A stretch of DNA of 64,000 nucleotides from SIG589 sp964566175 (GCA_964566175.1 CAZMHU010000001.1:72152-136151); one strand, 5' to 3'. Positions 34,730 to 44,873 are shown, numbered from the stretch's first letter. Numbers and translations: made by a program. The notes: generated by a model from the letters alone, not told the origin.

Positions 34730-36562
34730 TCAGTCGCTCAAGTTTGCGATTGTGGAATAAACCACAACAGAACCGCCGGGGATAGTATCGAGAATGTCTT
34801 TCTGAACATTCTTAAATCCCTTGTCGGCTGTCAAAACCTTTGCTGCGATTGTGGTTTTATCCTCAATGTCACCGGCAGAGTATCTGTAACGGTAGAAGGT
34901 CTTTCCGCCCATTGACTTTTCAAAGTTTATGTCAATGTCGTGTTCGTCGGTCGTCATATTAACAACCACAACAGACCAGTTTCCGTCTGCAAGTTGAACA
35001 GTACCGATGTAAAGTCCGCTTGACTCATCTTCAGCCTCGGAAACGTATGTTGTACTGTTTGCCTGACTCATATACTTTGTTATGAGTGAGAAGGCATAGT
35101 ACGAAGAATACGGCAATTCCGAATCATATAACGATTTTAAAGAACCGTCTAACTGCACACCGTATTTATACTCACCGCCCGAACCGTAGTAATCGGGCCA
35201 AAGTTGATCAACCATTTCCCATACGCAAATGCCGGAAATTCCCGAATTCATAGCGGCAACAAGGCTTGAACACATCTGAACGCCTACGTATGTATCGTTT
35301 TCAAATTCATTGTATTTGTCGCCGTTTGCCAAAAATTCGTCAAGCCAGAACTCGCGATTGTTGCGAAGTTCGTGGTCGTCCATTCGCGACATATAACCCT
35401 CGTAAACAGTCTTAGCATCTGAATAAACATCATCAACCGCAGTCTGACCCAGTGGTGTATAGTGAGAGGAGTAGACGTCGAAAACATCGGGTGCTTTGTC
35501 CATAAATGCCTGTGCAAGACCTGCACGACCAGAAGGAGCGGACTGGTTAGGTCCGATAAGAGTAACCTTATCACGCAGACCTGCAGCCTTTAAAGCCTCG
35601 TGTACGGCGCTGTATGTATCAATCTGATAGTTAACGAATGCACCGGTTGCCGTACCGCCGTCTTCGTGCGGTTCGTTACCGAGAAGGAAACTGTTGAGGT
35701 TTGTAACGCCGTGGTCAAGGATAGCCTGATATGCTTCGGTTACCCAACGCGAAAAACGTCTGTTTGCTTCTTCACAATCGGGGTCTTGATACCAATAACC
35801 GAACTGTTCAACGATTATAGTGTTGCCGTCGGCATCGTACTTCTTCGGATACATATAGTCAACTTCCGAGAGATATTGGTCACCACCGTAGAGGAAGCAA
35901 GCATATGACCAACCCATCATCGGCACAACCTGCAAGCCGTATGACTCAACCTTTTTGCACCAATCATAGAACGCAAGCATACGCTCGCTTTCCCAATCCC
36001 ACGGGTCATTTTCGTCACCCGTATATGACCAGTCGGACCAGAAGAGAGTACGAACGTGGGTGAGTCCCATATTCGCGTAACGGGTAAGTTCCAAATCGAG
36101 CATTTCTTCGGTGTAAGAACGGCCGTAAACGTCCGGACCCATAAATTCAGTAGGATAGTAGTTCGAACCGAATACACCGCGCCAGTTAGTAACGGCGATT
36201 TGGCTTGCGTTGTAGGACTTGAGCTTGTAAACCTCGGACTTGCTGTCAACAAGGTCATCAATAGAATATTTCGAACTGTCGGTATAACCGAGGTCAAGCG
36301 TTATGTCATCACTCGCATATGGGTCGTCGTCATAATCACCGTCGTCATAGTCGTCATAGTCGTCGGGTTCTTCACTGTCGTCGGTATTGTCCTTTTTATT
36401 GCTCGTCATAACAACAACTGTCTTCTTTTTCTTGCCGCCCTCTTCATCTCCGTCACAACTGACGAAGATGAAGGCAAGTGTACCGGCAGTTATAAGGAGT
36501 GCAAGTACAACGGCTATTATGGCAATAACCTTTTTGTTTTTGAAAATCTGAGAAATCTGCAT
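34730..36562 (-). CDS. Surface-anchored clan-A-like glycoside hydrolase
   Basis: A 610-residue extracellular protein. An N-terminal membrane anchor (about 12-35, ending FVSC, which might be a degenerate lipobox) is followed by an acidic linker of D, E and Y residues (about 62-90) and a TIM-barrel hydrolase (about 120-520). GNEPH contains the candidate acid/base E297, and FWLDEF the candidate nucleophile E409. Shared words with the 1963-residue protein (YTGDENDPW, FWLDEF, DGNWSV) show paralogy. The start ATG overlaps the stop codon of the upstream gene by one base (TAATG), with AAGGGAG ten bases before, so it is translationally coupled. Substrate unknown. Confidence 0.85.
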   Translation of the reverse strand: MQISQIFKNKKVIAIIAVVLALLITAGTLAFIFVSCDGDEEGGKKKKTVVVMTSNKKDNTDDSEEPDDYDDYDDGDYDDDPYASDDITLDLGYTDSSKYSIDDLVDSKSEVYKLKSYNASQIAVTNWRGVFGSNYYPTEFMGPDVYGRSYTEEMLDLELTRYANMGLTHVRTLFWSDWSYTGDENDPWDWESERMLAFYDWCKKVESYGLQVVPMMGWSYACFLYGGDQYLSEVDYMYPKKYDADGNTIIVEQFGYWYQDPDCEEANRRFSRWVTEAYQAILDHGVTNLNSFLLGNEPHEDGGTATGAFVNYQIDTYSAVHEALKAAGLRDKVTLIGPNQSAPSGRAGLAQAFMDKAPDVFDVYSSHYTPLGQTAVDDVYSDAKTVYEGYMSRMDDHELRNNREFWLDEFLANGDKYNEFENDTYVGVQMCSSLVAAMNSGISGICVWEMVDQLWPDYYGSGGEYKYGVQLDGSLKSLYDSELPYSSYYAFSLITKYMSQANSTTYVSEAEDESSGLYIGTVQLADGNWSVVVVNMTTDEHDIDINFEKSMGGKTFYRYRYSAGDIEDKTTIAAKVLTADKGFKNVQKDILDTIPGGSVVVYSTIANLSD

Positions 36563-39500
36563 TACTTGGACACTCCCTTCATTGTTGTTGTAACAGCCTT
36601 GTTAAGTGCTGTCTTTGCATCGAATTTTGCCATTGTAATTCCGGCAGAGGAAAGAACGTCGCTTTCCTTTGTTGTACCCTCAACAAACCAAGAGCAGTCA
36701 AGGATATATGCGGTGTACTGACCGTCGCTGTCGGTAACGGTGAGGTAGGAATAGCCTGTATCCTCATCGGTCAACTTAACAGCACCGTTTCTGACACCTT
36801 CGCCCAATACCTCAAGTGCTGTACCGCTGAGGCGTTCGCACGCAAGACCGGATAGTTTTCCGTCGGCATCGAAAGCAATATCGCCCCACATTGTGAGAGT
36901 ATCGCAACCGCCTGCGGCAATATACATTGTGTATGTGCCCTCGGCAACTCTTACGATTTCATAGTTGCCCTCGCTGTCAACTTCGGACTTGTAACTCTTA
37001 TCACCTACGAGAACAACATACGAACCGCTCGGCAAGTCGTTTATCGTTCCTGCGATATAGTTGCCCTTGTTGTAGGTGTCCATATCGTCATAAACATCTT
37101 GGAACTTGTTAATGGTGTAATCGTGTGTATCGTTTTCATAACTGCGATATACGTTAAAGAGTGAGAGATAGTCAACATCAAATGTGCCGACTGTGCACTC
37201 GATAACAAGGTAAAGTTGAGCCTGACAGTTTTCCTTGAATGTGTAACCGCTGCGTTTCCACTTGCCGTCGGTTGAGAGGGTGAGTGAAACGGGGTTGCCG
37301 TTTGCATTGGTCAAACGCTCACTGCCGTCGGGTGAATAGGCAAGACCGATAAATCCGTTTGCGTTGCCGCTACCCTTTACGTCAGCCGCAAAGGTGTAGG
37401 TTGAGGCACGCTCGCTGTTTATATATCCAATCTTTGTCTTAACGGGAACAATAATCTTGTCGCCCGCTTTAACGGTGATGTATCTATTACCCTGAGTGGC
37501 ATCGCCGTTCTTGATGTAATTACGGAATACATCGCCGTCTTTCTCAAAACTGTAGTTTGAGAATACATTCCAAGAAATATCGTGTGTATATGTCTTGGTC
37601 GGGTTTGTATCTGTGATAGCCGCAGAACATTCGGAAACGAGAACATCATCAAAATAGATATCGGATGTTGTCTTGCCGTCTATTGCATTGATTATAAACT
37701 GTGCGTGGAACGGCTTATTTTCCATATCCGGTGCGGTAAATGTATAGGTCAACTTAGTCCAGTCGGTTGTTGTGAGTTCAACTTCCCTGTCGATAAGTTT
37801 TGCCTGTGACCAATCAGCGGCGGTAGTCGTCACATCAATATAGAATGATGTGCCGGCTGTCTTAGCCTTTGCATAAAGCAAAACGGTATAGGTTTTACCG
37901 GGTTGTAAATCAAGTTTCGTCCAAACCTGTGTAAGCGGATGGTCTTTAATTGCAGCGGCATTTGCCTCATCACTTGTTTCGGGATTGAGATTTGTAGCGG
38001 AGAGCATAAGTGATTTTGTTCCGCTCTTTGCCACGTCGGTCGAAATCTTGTAGAACTTGTCGTTGTATGCAACTGTACCCGTCTTTACAGAACCGCGAAC
38101 AATGCTGTTGTCGGTGTTGTCCTCGAATGTGAACTTCTGAACATCGATAAGATGGTCGGGTGTTACAACGGTAACATCATCAATAGCAACACTGCCGTCG
38201 AGTGCCTTAAAGAAGAGTTTGAAATCGGTCGAGGTGAGTGTATGAACATCAAACGAATATTCAGCCCACTCACTTGTTAAGTCAAACTCGGCATAAGAGG
38301 TATTTGTTGTGGTAACAAGTTTACCGTCGGAATCGGTCAAAGACTCGTATCCGCCTGCGGTGAGCCCCGCAGCAATGCGTGTACCGTTTACGGCTTTTGC
38401 CTTAAACTTAACGGTATAGGGTTTGTTATAGTAAAGGCTGAGTGCATTGTGGATTTCGCCGCTTACAACGCCGTACTTGTTAGTACCTTCTGTTACGGTT
38501 GTGAAGGCACCGCCCTCCCAGCCGTTTGTATTATCGGTATCAAAACTTCCGTTAGCGACAGTCTCGGTGTAGGAACTGCCCTCGGTTATGCGCATATCAT
38601 CAAAATAGAGCGCACCGCTTCCGGCAAGTTTCGACATACTGAAATGCAGGAATACGCTTGAACGGTTTGCGGTGTCGAAAGAAATTTCAACACGTTTCCA
38701 GTTTCCGCACTGCATATCGTACGGCATATAGTAACCCGTTACTTCGCTGTCAACAAAGGCAACGTTACCCCAGTTAAACTGGTGAGTATTTCGTATGCTG
38801 TCGTGTGTTGTCTGATTAACACGGTCACTGTATTCGCCCTTCAAAACGCCGATATACATCGACTCAAGAGCAACATAATCGTCAGCTGCAATCCAGAAAG
38901 AAAGTGTATACTCTGTTCTGGGTTTAAGATTATTGACAACAATGTTGGAGTAACGGCTCTGTGCCGAAACCTTCAAGCAACGGTCACCGCTTACGGGTGT
39001 TATTGTAGAGCCGTTTCCACCTACAACCGCATAGGTACACCAATCGCTCTCCCAGAATGGGTGAGTAAAGATTATGCCCTCGAAACAGTTGTTTTCGAAA
39101 TCACCGTCAACAAAATGGTTAATGGGTTCAACGTTTGCGCCCTCAAAGTATGCAACAACATACATAGGCTCAGTTACGTTGTTCTTAACGAGTGTTGTGT
39201 TTGTGGAAATAAGTTCGTTAGCGTTGAGATAGTTATACCAACCCTTGAAAGTATTTCCTGCGTTTGGAATAGCGGTTGCAGTGAAACTGTCGCCCGGTTC
39301 AAGTATAGCGGTTATGCTGTCGCCGGTCTGTGCAGTGCCTGTAATCGAACTTGAAACCTGACCACCGTCGCCCGCATAAATTCCGACAACGTTGCTTTCG
39401 TAAATAGCAAGGTCGTCCAAATAAAGTTGAACGTTACCGCTTGTTGCGGAGAAATTGAATACAAGTTCAACTTCTGTATTAAGCGCGGTATAGAACGGAA

Positions 39501-42500
39501 CGTCAACCTTTATCCATTCGCCTGCCGCACTGCCGCCCATTCCTCGTGCGAGTTCAACATTCTCCTGAACGCCGTTTACACGTACGTTGGTGAAAGAGCA
39601 GGCCTCAATCTGCGGCATATACCAATAGAACGAAAGAACATAGTTTGTCTTTTCCTTAAGACCGTCGACCTTGGTTGAGAAGTCTGCACCGCGATGGAAT
39701 GCACGGAGCATTGTGTTTCCGCTGTGCGGAGTGATAAGATGCGGAATTGTATCCTTTTCAGTGGCTGTAACGTCGAAACGCCAGTTGTTGTACTGACCCT
39801 CGTTTACATTCCAGTCTGTGAGATTATGACTGAGAGAAACGCCCTTTTCGGTATTCTCAATACCGGAATCCTTAAAGAAGTTCTTAACTTCGAACTCGGC
39901 AGTGAGTTCGGTGAAGTGGTCAGCTGTGAAAGTATAGGTTGCGTCGCTTGAAACAAGCATTCCGCACTCATACCAACCGATAAATCTGTTTCTGTCATAT
40001 GCAACGGCGGTAACCGTTACATCGGTGCTGTAGGACTTATTCTGAACGGCATCGGTTGTGAGATAACCCGGATATACGTCGCCGTACATACCGAGGTTAG
40101 ACTCGATAATGAAGGGTGTAGCCGAAGTATCATAAAGAACAAAATCGTCAAGATAAAGTGACGCAGTGTTTGCGGAGTAGAAAACTTCAATAACAACGCT
40201 TGTGGAAGAGCCGGTATTGAAGTTTACAAAAGCCTTTTTCCAAGAAAGATCACCGGATGCTCTTGAATTATCTGTCGGGAAGTCGTTTATAGTTGCGAGA
40301 ACGTTACCGTTTGCGGCATCAAGAACCTTGATGTAATCGGGGGTAACGCCGCTGCCCGAACCTGCCCAAGCAACACCGAAGTGGTAGGTCTTGCCTGCCT
40401 CAACCGAGAGTGCGCTGTGACGCACGGCAACGCTGGGGGCATAAACGTTGATACTTGTATCACCGCTGTATGATGCGTTCTTGTTTATTGTAACATCACT
40501 GCTGCCTGTGACAGAGGGGTCTGCGAAGTACCAATCCTTATCAGTACCCCAAATTGATGTTCCGGCAGGTGTATTATCATAACCTGCGTCAACAAACTTG
40601 TTGTTAAAGTTAAACTTTGCAACAAAATTCACATTCTCAGTAATCTTATGCTCAAGTACGGCATTATCGGAAACGAGTTTGCCTGTAGCCTTGTCGTACC
40701 AACCGGCAAATATGTTTCCGCCGTAGGGTACAGCCTTAAAGGTTACAACAGTGTTGCGCTTGTTGTTTTCGGCAACCTTATCGCCGGAGATATATCCGCC
40801 GTAGTTACCGTTTACAGACTCAACTTCTGCGGTTGCAGTGTATCTGTTCGGGTCTTCAACATACTCAAACTTAGGTGTGAGAGCGGTTGCGCCTGCGGCA
40901 ATGGGGTTCTCGGTTGAAACTTCGGTTTCACCGTCATACCAGCCGACAAATTTATAACTGTCTGCCGGAATAGCAGTGTATGTTGCGGGGAGAACGGGAG
41001 TAGATGCCGGTCTGTTGATATAGTAGCATCCGTCTTCCGCCGCACCGACCGAAACAGTAACCTTTTCGGTGTATTCGGATACAACGATGTTGTCAATGTC
41101 AAGCGCCATACTGCCCGCTTGATTAAGACCGAGAACGATAGCAAGTGTTACCTCGCCGTTCGGGTCGTCCTCTGTGAGAAGATAATGGTCTTGACCGCTG
41201 TATTTAACGTTAAGTGTGGTTGTGTCAACGAGGAAAGAAGTGTTTATCCAACCGTTGCTGTCGGTTATATATGTTGTGAACATTCCGCTTGAGTTAAGAG
41301 TATCGCCCGAAGACGGGAGATACGAACCGGGAAGTTCACTCTGGGTGTTCTCATAGAAATTCTTAGTACCGATAGTAAACCTTTCCTGTGCGGCAAAGTT
41401 TATTGTATCATGCCATACAAAACTTGTTCCGTTCCAATAACGAATCTGTCTGCGGAAAGATACGCCGGGGTCGGAAAGTGACTTTCCGGCATCGCTCTTG
41501 GACTCGCGCAGGTCGTAAGAGATTATATACTTTTTGCCCTGCTTTAAAGTAAATTTCCAAGAAAATCCTTCAAACTTATTTCTACCGGTTGTGGTATCAG
41601 TAAGACGGAGATAATAGTTCTTATTGCCGAAAGCGTCGGTCTCTTCCATACGAACTACCTTGGAATCGTTATCCTTGGTTTCATAGTTTACGTATTCGGA
41701 CGAGAAATCACCGTTATCAACAAGGTTGTATTTTTGGAACTTTGCGGTGAGACCTGCGGCAGTTGTGCGAGAAATTGTCGCTTCGGTGCTGACGCGGTTA
41801 TTGTCCGCATCATACCAACCGAGGAAATTGTTGCCGTAATATGTGACGGCTGTTACGGTATTGGCGGTTTTGTCTTTAACCAAATATCCGCCCTCGGTAT
41901 TGCCTGCGGCAAGCGCAAAATTTGCAGTGTATGTACCTTCCGAATAGAAAGTTTCGGTTTCGTTTGTGGAAACAACGTTACCTGCAGCATCGGTCCACGA
42001 AACAAATTCAAAACCATTGTTCGGGGTTGCTTTGTAGGTATAACCTGTTGCCATCTGCGGATACATAGTGCTGTTTGCAACAATATGCTGATTATAGTTG
42101 TCACCGTTACAAGAACCGCTTGCATCGGCATAATCCAAATAAAATACCGAATCAACCTTCTTATCAACTGCAATGGCAGTGCCATTACCGTCGCCCTGTA
42201 CAACAAGTTCGTTAAAGGCGGTTGCCGAGGCTTCGGTAATGCTGACGTTATCAAGATAGTAATCAATCAAAACGTTGTTTTCAACGCCGAAAACAAATGC
42301 GGCATCTGCGGTATTTGATGTACCGAAGAGTGATGCGTCGCTTCCGGTCTCGATAACAGCCCAAACATCGACCCATTCTTCTTTGTTGATATCAACGTTG
42401 CTGTTAATAGTCTTTGCAAAGAATACGCTGCTTGTCGAAGTTTTACCAGCGCCGGACCAACTGTTGTTGGTCTTGTTACGACCCTCGGTCTTCCAGAACA

Positions 42501-43146
42501 TTGACCATTTTGCAAGTTTGGTGTTATCTACCCACGGCTGGGTGTTTGCGATAACATCAAAGCCCAAATAGGCAAACTTCTTCTCGCCCGGAACATAGTA
42601 TGAGAAATGCAAAACGTAGGTTTTGTTTTTCTCAACCTTTGCGGGAATGTTTACGAGATACTTGGAAGTAGTGCTGGTTGTTGTAGGTTTAACGTGCAAA
42701 ACATTATTGTGAAGAGCCGTATTGTTCGACGGGTCTTTCACAATAGCATCCTGTCTTGACGCGTTAACAGCGGCAGAACCGGAATACTGCTTCAACTGTT
42801 CAAGTCCGACTGTTGTGCCCGATTCAAAACTACCGTCCAAAATTTGGTTGTAGACGTTGAATCTTGCTTCAAGGTCACCCGTGATTTCGCCCGAATAATC
42901 GGCATTGCCGGACACCTTATTGTCCGTTCCCTTTAAGTACCAACCCTTAAAGGTGTTGCCGTAATACGGGCGTGCAGAAATGGTACTACCCGAGCCGGTG
43001 ACAGCCGTGTTTGACAAAACATAACCGCCTTCGGCCGCAGTAATACTAACCTGCGTGCCTGTTGCCATTGCCGGTAAAGACATCAACACAGACATAGTGC
43101 CGAGGATTAAGATTACCGACAAGACAATGCTTAAAAACTTCTTCAT
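36562..43146 (-). CDS. Giant secreted carbohydrate-binding protein (no catalytic domain)
   Basis: A 2194-residue secreted protein. A signal peptide (about 1-29) nearly matches that of the 1963-residue protein. It alternates InlB-like/Listeria-Bacteroides repeats, each centred on GWY or SW (near 68, 382, 442, 732, 815, 1056 and 1302), with about eight jelly-roll binding-like modules (starts near 100, 474, 852, 1089, 1344, 1530, 1672 and 1859). The last module aligns with its counterpart in the 1963-residue protein. The C-terminus (about 2031-2194) holds two small carboxypeptidase-regulatory-like beta domains instead of a hydrolase. No LPxTG, SLH or dockerin is seen. It is coupled to the following hydrolase gene. 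Confidence 0.85.
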   Translation of the reverse strand: MKKFLSIVLSVILILGTMSVLMSLPAMATGTQVSITAAEGGYVLSNTAVTGSGSTISARPYYGNTFKGWYLKGTDNKVSGNADYSGEITGDLEARFNVYNQILDGSFESGTTVGLEQLKQYSGSAAVNASRQDAIVKDPSNNTALHNNVLHVKPTTTSTTSKYLVNIPAKVEKNKTYVLHFSYYVPGEKKFAYLGFDVIANTQPWVDNTKLAKWSMFWKTEGRNKTNNSWSGAGKTSTSSVFFAKTINSNVDINKEEWVDVWAVIETGSDASLFGTSNTADAAFVFGVENNVLIDYYLDNVSITEASATAFNELVVQGDGNGTAIAVDKKVDSVFYLDYADASGSCNGDNYNQHIVANSTMYPQMATGYTYKATPNNGFEFVSWTDAAGNVVSTNETETFYSEGTYTANFALAAGNTEGGYLVKDKTANTVTAVTYYGNNFLGWYDADNNRVSTEATISRTTAAGLTAKFQKYNLVDNGDFSSEYVNYETKDNDSKVVRMEETDAFGNKNYYLRLTDTTTGRNKFEGFSWKFTLKQGKKYIISYDLRESKSDAGKSLSDPGVSFRRQIRYWNGTSFVWHDTINFAAQERFTIGTKNFYENTQSELPGSYLPSSGDTLNSSGMFTTYITDSNGWINTSFLVDTTTLNVKYSGQDHYLLTEDDPNGEVTLAIVLGLNQAGSMALDIDNIVVSEYTEKVTVSVGAAEDGCYYINRPASTPVLPATYTAIPADSYKFVGWYDGETEVSTENPIAAGATALTPKFEYVEDPNRYTATAEVESVNGNYGGYISGDKVAENNKRNTVVTFKAVPYGGNIFAGWYDKATGKLVSDNAVLEHKITENVNFVAKFNFNNKFVDAGYDNTPAGTSIWGTDKDWYFADPSVTGSSDVTINKNASYSGDTSINVYAPSVAVRHSALSVEAGKTYHFGVAWAGSGSGVTPDYIKVLDAANGNVLATINDFPTDNSRASGDLSWKKAFVNFNTGSSTSVVIEVFYSANTASLYLDDFVLYDTSATPFIIESNLGMYGDVYPGYLTTDAVQNKSYSTDVTVTAVAYDRNRFIGWYECGMLVSSDATYTFTADHFTELTAEFEVKNFFKDSGIENTEKGVSLSHNLTDWNVNEGQYNNWRFDVTATEKDTIPHLITPHSGNTMLRAFHRGADFSTKVDGLKEKTNYVLSFYWYMPQIEACSFTNVRVNGVQENVELARGMGGSAAGEWIKVDVPFYTALNTEVELVFNFSATSGNVQLYLDDLAIYESNVVGIYAGDGGQVSSSITGTAQTGDSITAILEPGDSFTATAIPNAGNTFKGWYNYLNANELISTNTTLVKNNVTEPMYVVAYFEGANVEPINHFVDGDFENNCFEGIIFTHPFWESDWCTYAVVGGNGSTITPVSGDRCLKVSAQSRYSNIVVNNLKPRTEYTLSFWIAADDYVALESMYIGVLKGEYSDRVNQTTHDSIRNTHQFNWGNVAFVDSEVTGYYMPYDMQCGNWKRVEISFDTANRSSVFLHFSMSKLAGSGALYFDDMRITEGSSYTETVANGSFDTDNTNGWEGGAFTTVTEGTNKYGVVSGEIHNALSLYYNKPYTVKFKAKAVNGTRIAAGLTAGGYESLTDSDGKLVTTTNTSYAEFDLTSEWAEYSFDVHTLTSTDFKLFFKALDGSVAIDDVTVVTPDHLIDVQKFTFEDNTDNSIVRGSVKTGTVAYNDKFYKISTDVAKSGTKSLMLSATNLNPETSDEANAAAIKDHPLTQVWTKLDLQPGKTYTVLLYAKAKTAGTSFYIDVTTTAADWSQAKLIDREVELTTTDWTKLTYTFTAPDMENKPFHAQFIINAIDGKTTSDIYFDDVLVSECSAAITDTNPTKTYTHDISWNVFSNYSFEKDGDVFRNYIKNGDATQGNRYITVKAGDKIIVPVKTKIGYINSERASTYTFAADVKGSGNANGFIGLAYSPDGSERLTNANGNPVSLTLSTDGKWKRSGYTFKENCQAQLYLVIECTVGTFDVDYLSLFNVYRSYENDTHDYTINKFQDVYDDMDTYNKGNYIAGTINDLPSGSYVVLVGDKSYKSEVDSEGNYEIVRVAEGTYTMYIAAGGCDTLTMWGDIAFDADGKLSGLACERLSGTALEVLGEGVRNGAVKLTDEDTGYSYLTVTDSDGQYTAYILDCSWFVEGTTKESDVLSSAGITMAKFDAKTALNKAVTTTMKGVSK

Positions 43147-43249
43147 TTGCTACACTCCTTGCTGTAAAATGCGGTGTTCCCACCAAAAGAGACCTATAAT
43201 GACATTTAAGATAAATATTTATCAAACGCCACTATATAATTTCATAAGT

Positions 43250-43278
43250 ATTATACAATCGCGAAGTCATATTGTCAA
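43250..43278 (-). promoter_or_regulatory. Consensus sigma-A promoter of the secreted CBM-hydrolase operon
   Basis: TTGACA (43273-43278), 17-base spacer, TATAAT (43250-43255) on the minus strand: an exact consensus, implying strong expression unless repressed. Confidence 0.9.
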
Positions 43279-43469
43279 CAATTTTGTTGTGAATTTTTAC
43301 ATATTATGTGTCAAAATCGTACAACGTTAACATTTTATAACACAACAATTCGTTATATATATGCAGCAAAATTACAAGAAATACCATATTTTTTAAAAAC
43401 ACTGCAAAAAATTTCCTTCTCCGAATAGTTATCATCAGATGAATAACGGAGTTAAACTGAAAAATGCGC

Positions 43470-43538
43470 AAAAAAATTTAGCTCCTGCGTCGTTATTAAG
43501 GTTTCGCTTAGCGAAATCTTACAACGCAAGAACTAAAT
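43470..43538 (-). terminator. Terminator of the S10-spc-alpha operon
   Basis: A long imperfect hairpin starts TTTAGTTCTTGCGT and returns ACGACGCAGGAGCTAAA, with an inner TTTCGC/GCGAAA stem, and is followed by seven T. It lies shortly after rplQ. Confidence 0.85.
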
Positions 43539-43565
43539 TAAAAGAACTAAAATATTAAAGAGAAA

Positions 43566-43907
43566 TTAAATTAACTCAATAATAGCCATCTCAGCGGCAT
43601 CACCGCGACGCGGACCGATTTTTGTAATACGGCAATAACCGCCGTTACGGTCTGCATACTTCGGAGCGATTTCTGTGTAAAGTTTGTTTACAACCGACTC
43701 CTTTGTGATAAACGCCATAGCCTGACGCTTGCTGTTAAGGCTGTTATCCTTAGCGAGTGTAATATACTTCTCCGCCATTGATCTAACCTCTTTGGCACGA
43801 GTAACGGTGGTTTCAATCTTTCCGTTTTCCAAAAGGAAAGTTACCATTGCACGCAGCATTGCGGTTCTATGATCAGTGGTTCTTCCGAGTTTACGTGTTC
43901 CCGGCAT
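43566..43907 (-). CDS. rplQ: 50S ribosomal protein L17
   Basis: A 113-residue large-subunit protein, last gene of the operon. The family signature is the N-terminal RKLGRTTDHRTAMLRAM. AAGGGGTGA precedes the start, 16 bases after rpoA. Confidence 0.98.
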   Translation of the reverse strand: MPGTRKLGRTTDHRTAMLRAMVTFLLENGKIETTVTRAKEVRSMAEKYITLAKDNSLNSKRQAMAFITKESVVNKLYTEIAPKYADRNGGYCRITKIGPRRGDAAEMAIIELI

Positions 43908-43922
43908 TTATACTCACCCCTT

Positions 43923-44873
43923 TTATTCGTCGTCACTCTTAAGGCCGAAACCAAAACTGTCAAGTTTAGCTATAACCTCTTCAAGTGATTTACGGCCAAG
44001 GTTTCTGACCTTCATCATATCCTCTTCGGATTTGCCGATAAGATCCTCTACCGTATTGATTCCTGCACGCTTCAAGCAGTTGAAGCTTCTTACGGAAAGG
44101 TCAAGTTCCTCAATAGTCATATCGAGAACCTTTTCCTTGCTTGTATCTCCCTTTTCGACCATAATCTTGGCATCGCTGAATGTGTCGCCCGAAAGGTCGG
44201 TAAACAGATTAAGATGCTCGGTCAAGATTTTGGCAGCCAGAGAAACGGCATCGCTGGCGGATATTACACCGTTTGTCCATACATCGAGTGTAAGGCGGTC
44301 GTAGTCAATCTGCTGACCGACACGTGTCTTATCAACAGTGTAGTTAACCTTAACAACAGGTGTAAAGATTGAGTCAACCGGTATAACGCCGATAGCGTCC
44401 TGTGCCGAAGCGTTCTTTTCGGACGGAACATAACCGCGTCCCGAATCGAGAACGATTTCCATATTAAGACGACCACCCTCGCCTACTGTGGCGATGTGAA
44501 GATCGGGGTTAAGAATTTCAACCTCAGAATCGGTCTTAATAGAAGCGCCTGTAACCTCGCACGGGCCTTCAGCCTCAATATATACCGTCTTAGCATCGTT
44601 ACTGTGCAACTTTGCGGTAAGTTCCTTAATGTTAAGAACGATTTCTGTTACGTCCTCCTTAACACCGGGAATTGTCGAAAATTCGTGCAAAACGCCGTCA
44701 ATCTTGATAGACTTTGCGGCAACGCCGGGAAGGCTTGATAAAAGTACACGGCGAAGGCTGTTGCCTATCGTAGTACCGAAGCCGTTCTCAAGCGGTTCAA
44801 GCACAAATTTACCGTATGTGCCGTCAGGCAGTAAATCCAGCGATTCAATTCTGGGCTTTTCAATCTCTATCAT
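43923..44873 (-). CDS. rpoA: RNA polymerase alpha subunit
   Basis: A 316-residue subunit that nucleates RNA polymerase assembly. The N-terminal dimerisation domain (about 1-230) contains GNSLRRVLLSSLPG; the C-terminal domain (about 250-310) has the helix-hairpin-helix segments LKRAGINTVEDL and VRNLGRKSLEEV that contact UP elements and activators. It follows rpsD after an unusually long, structured 77-base spacer. Confidence 0.98.
   Translation of the reverse strand: MIEIEKPRIESLDLLPDGTYGKFVLEPLENGFGTTIGNSLRRVLLSSLPGVAAKSIKIDGVLHEFSTIPGVKEDVTEIVLNIKELTAKLHSNDAKTVYIEAEGPCEVTGASIKTDSEVEILNPDLHIATVGEGGRLNMEIVLDSGRGYVPSEKNASAQDAIGVIPVDSIFTPVVKVNYTVDKTRVGQQIDYDRLTLDVWTNGVISASDAVSLAAKILTEHLNLFTDLSGDTFSDAKIMVEKGDTSKEKVLDMTIEELDLSVRSFNCLKRAGINTVEDLIGKSEEDMMKVRNLGRKSLEEVIAKLDSFGFGLKSDDE

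Larger units (their letters stand above)
43147..43565. other. Intergenic region between the secreted operon and the ribosomal operon
   Basis: No gene is visible. The region holds the strong promoter and roughly 100-base leader of the secreted operon at the low end and the ribosomal-operon terminator at the high end. The AT-rich stretch between (about 43280-43469) has no assigned function. Confidence 0.6.

Noticed and set aside
36330..36372. Tandem repeats resembling a CRISPR or minisatellite
   Set aside because: They are short codon repeats within the acidic linker of a gene, not spaced direct repeats.
36056..36721. A 221-residue open frame on the plus strand opposite the hydrolase gene
   Set aside because: Antisense to two well-supported genes, with no ribosome site and a composition explained by the opposite strand.
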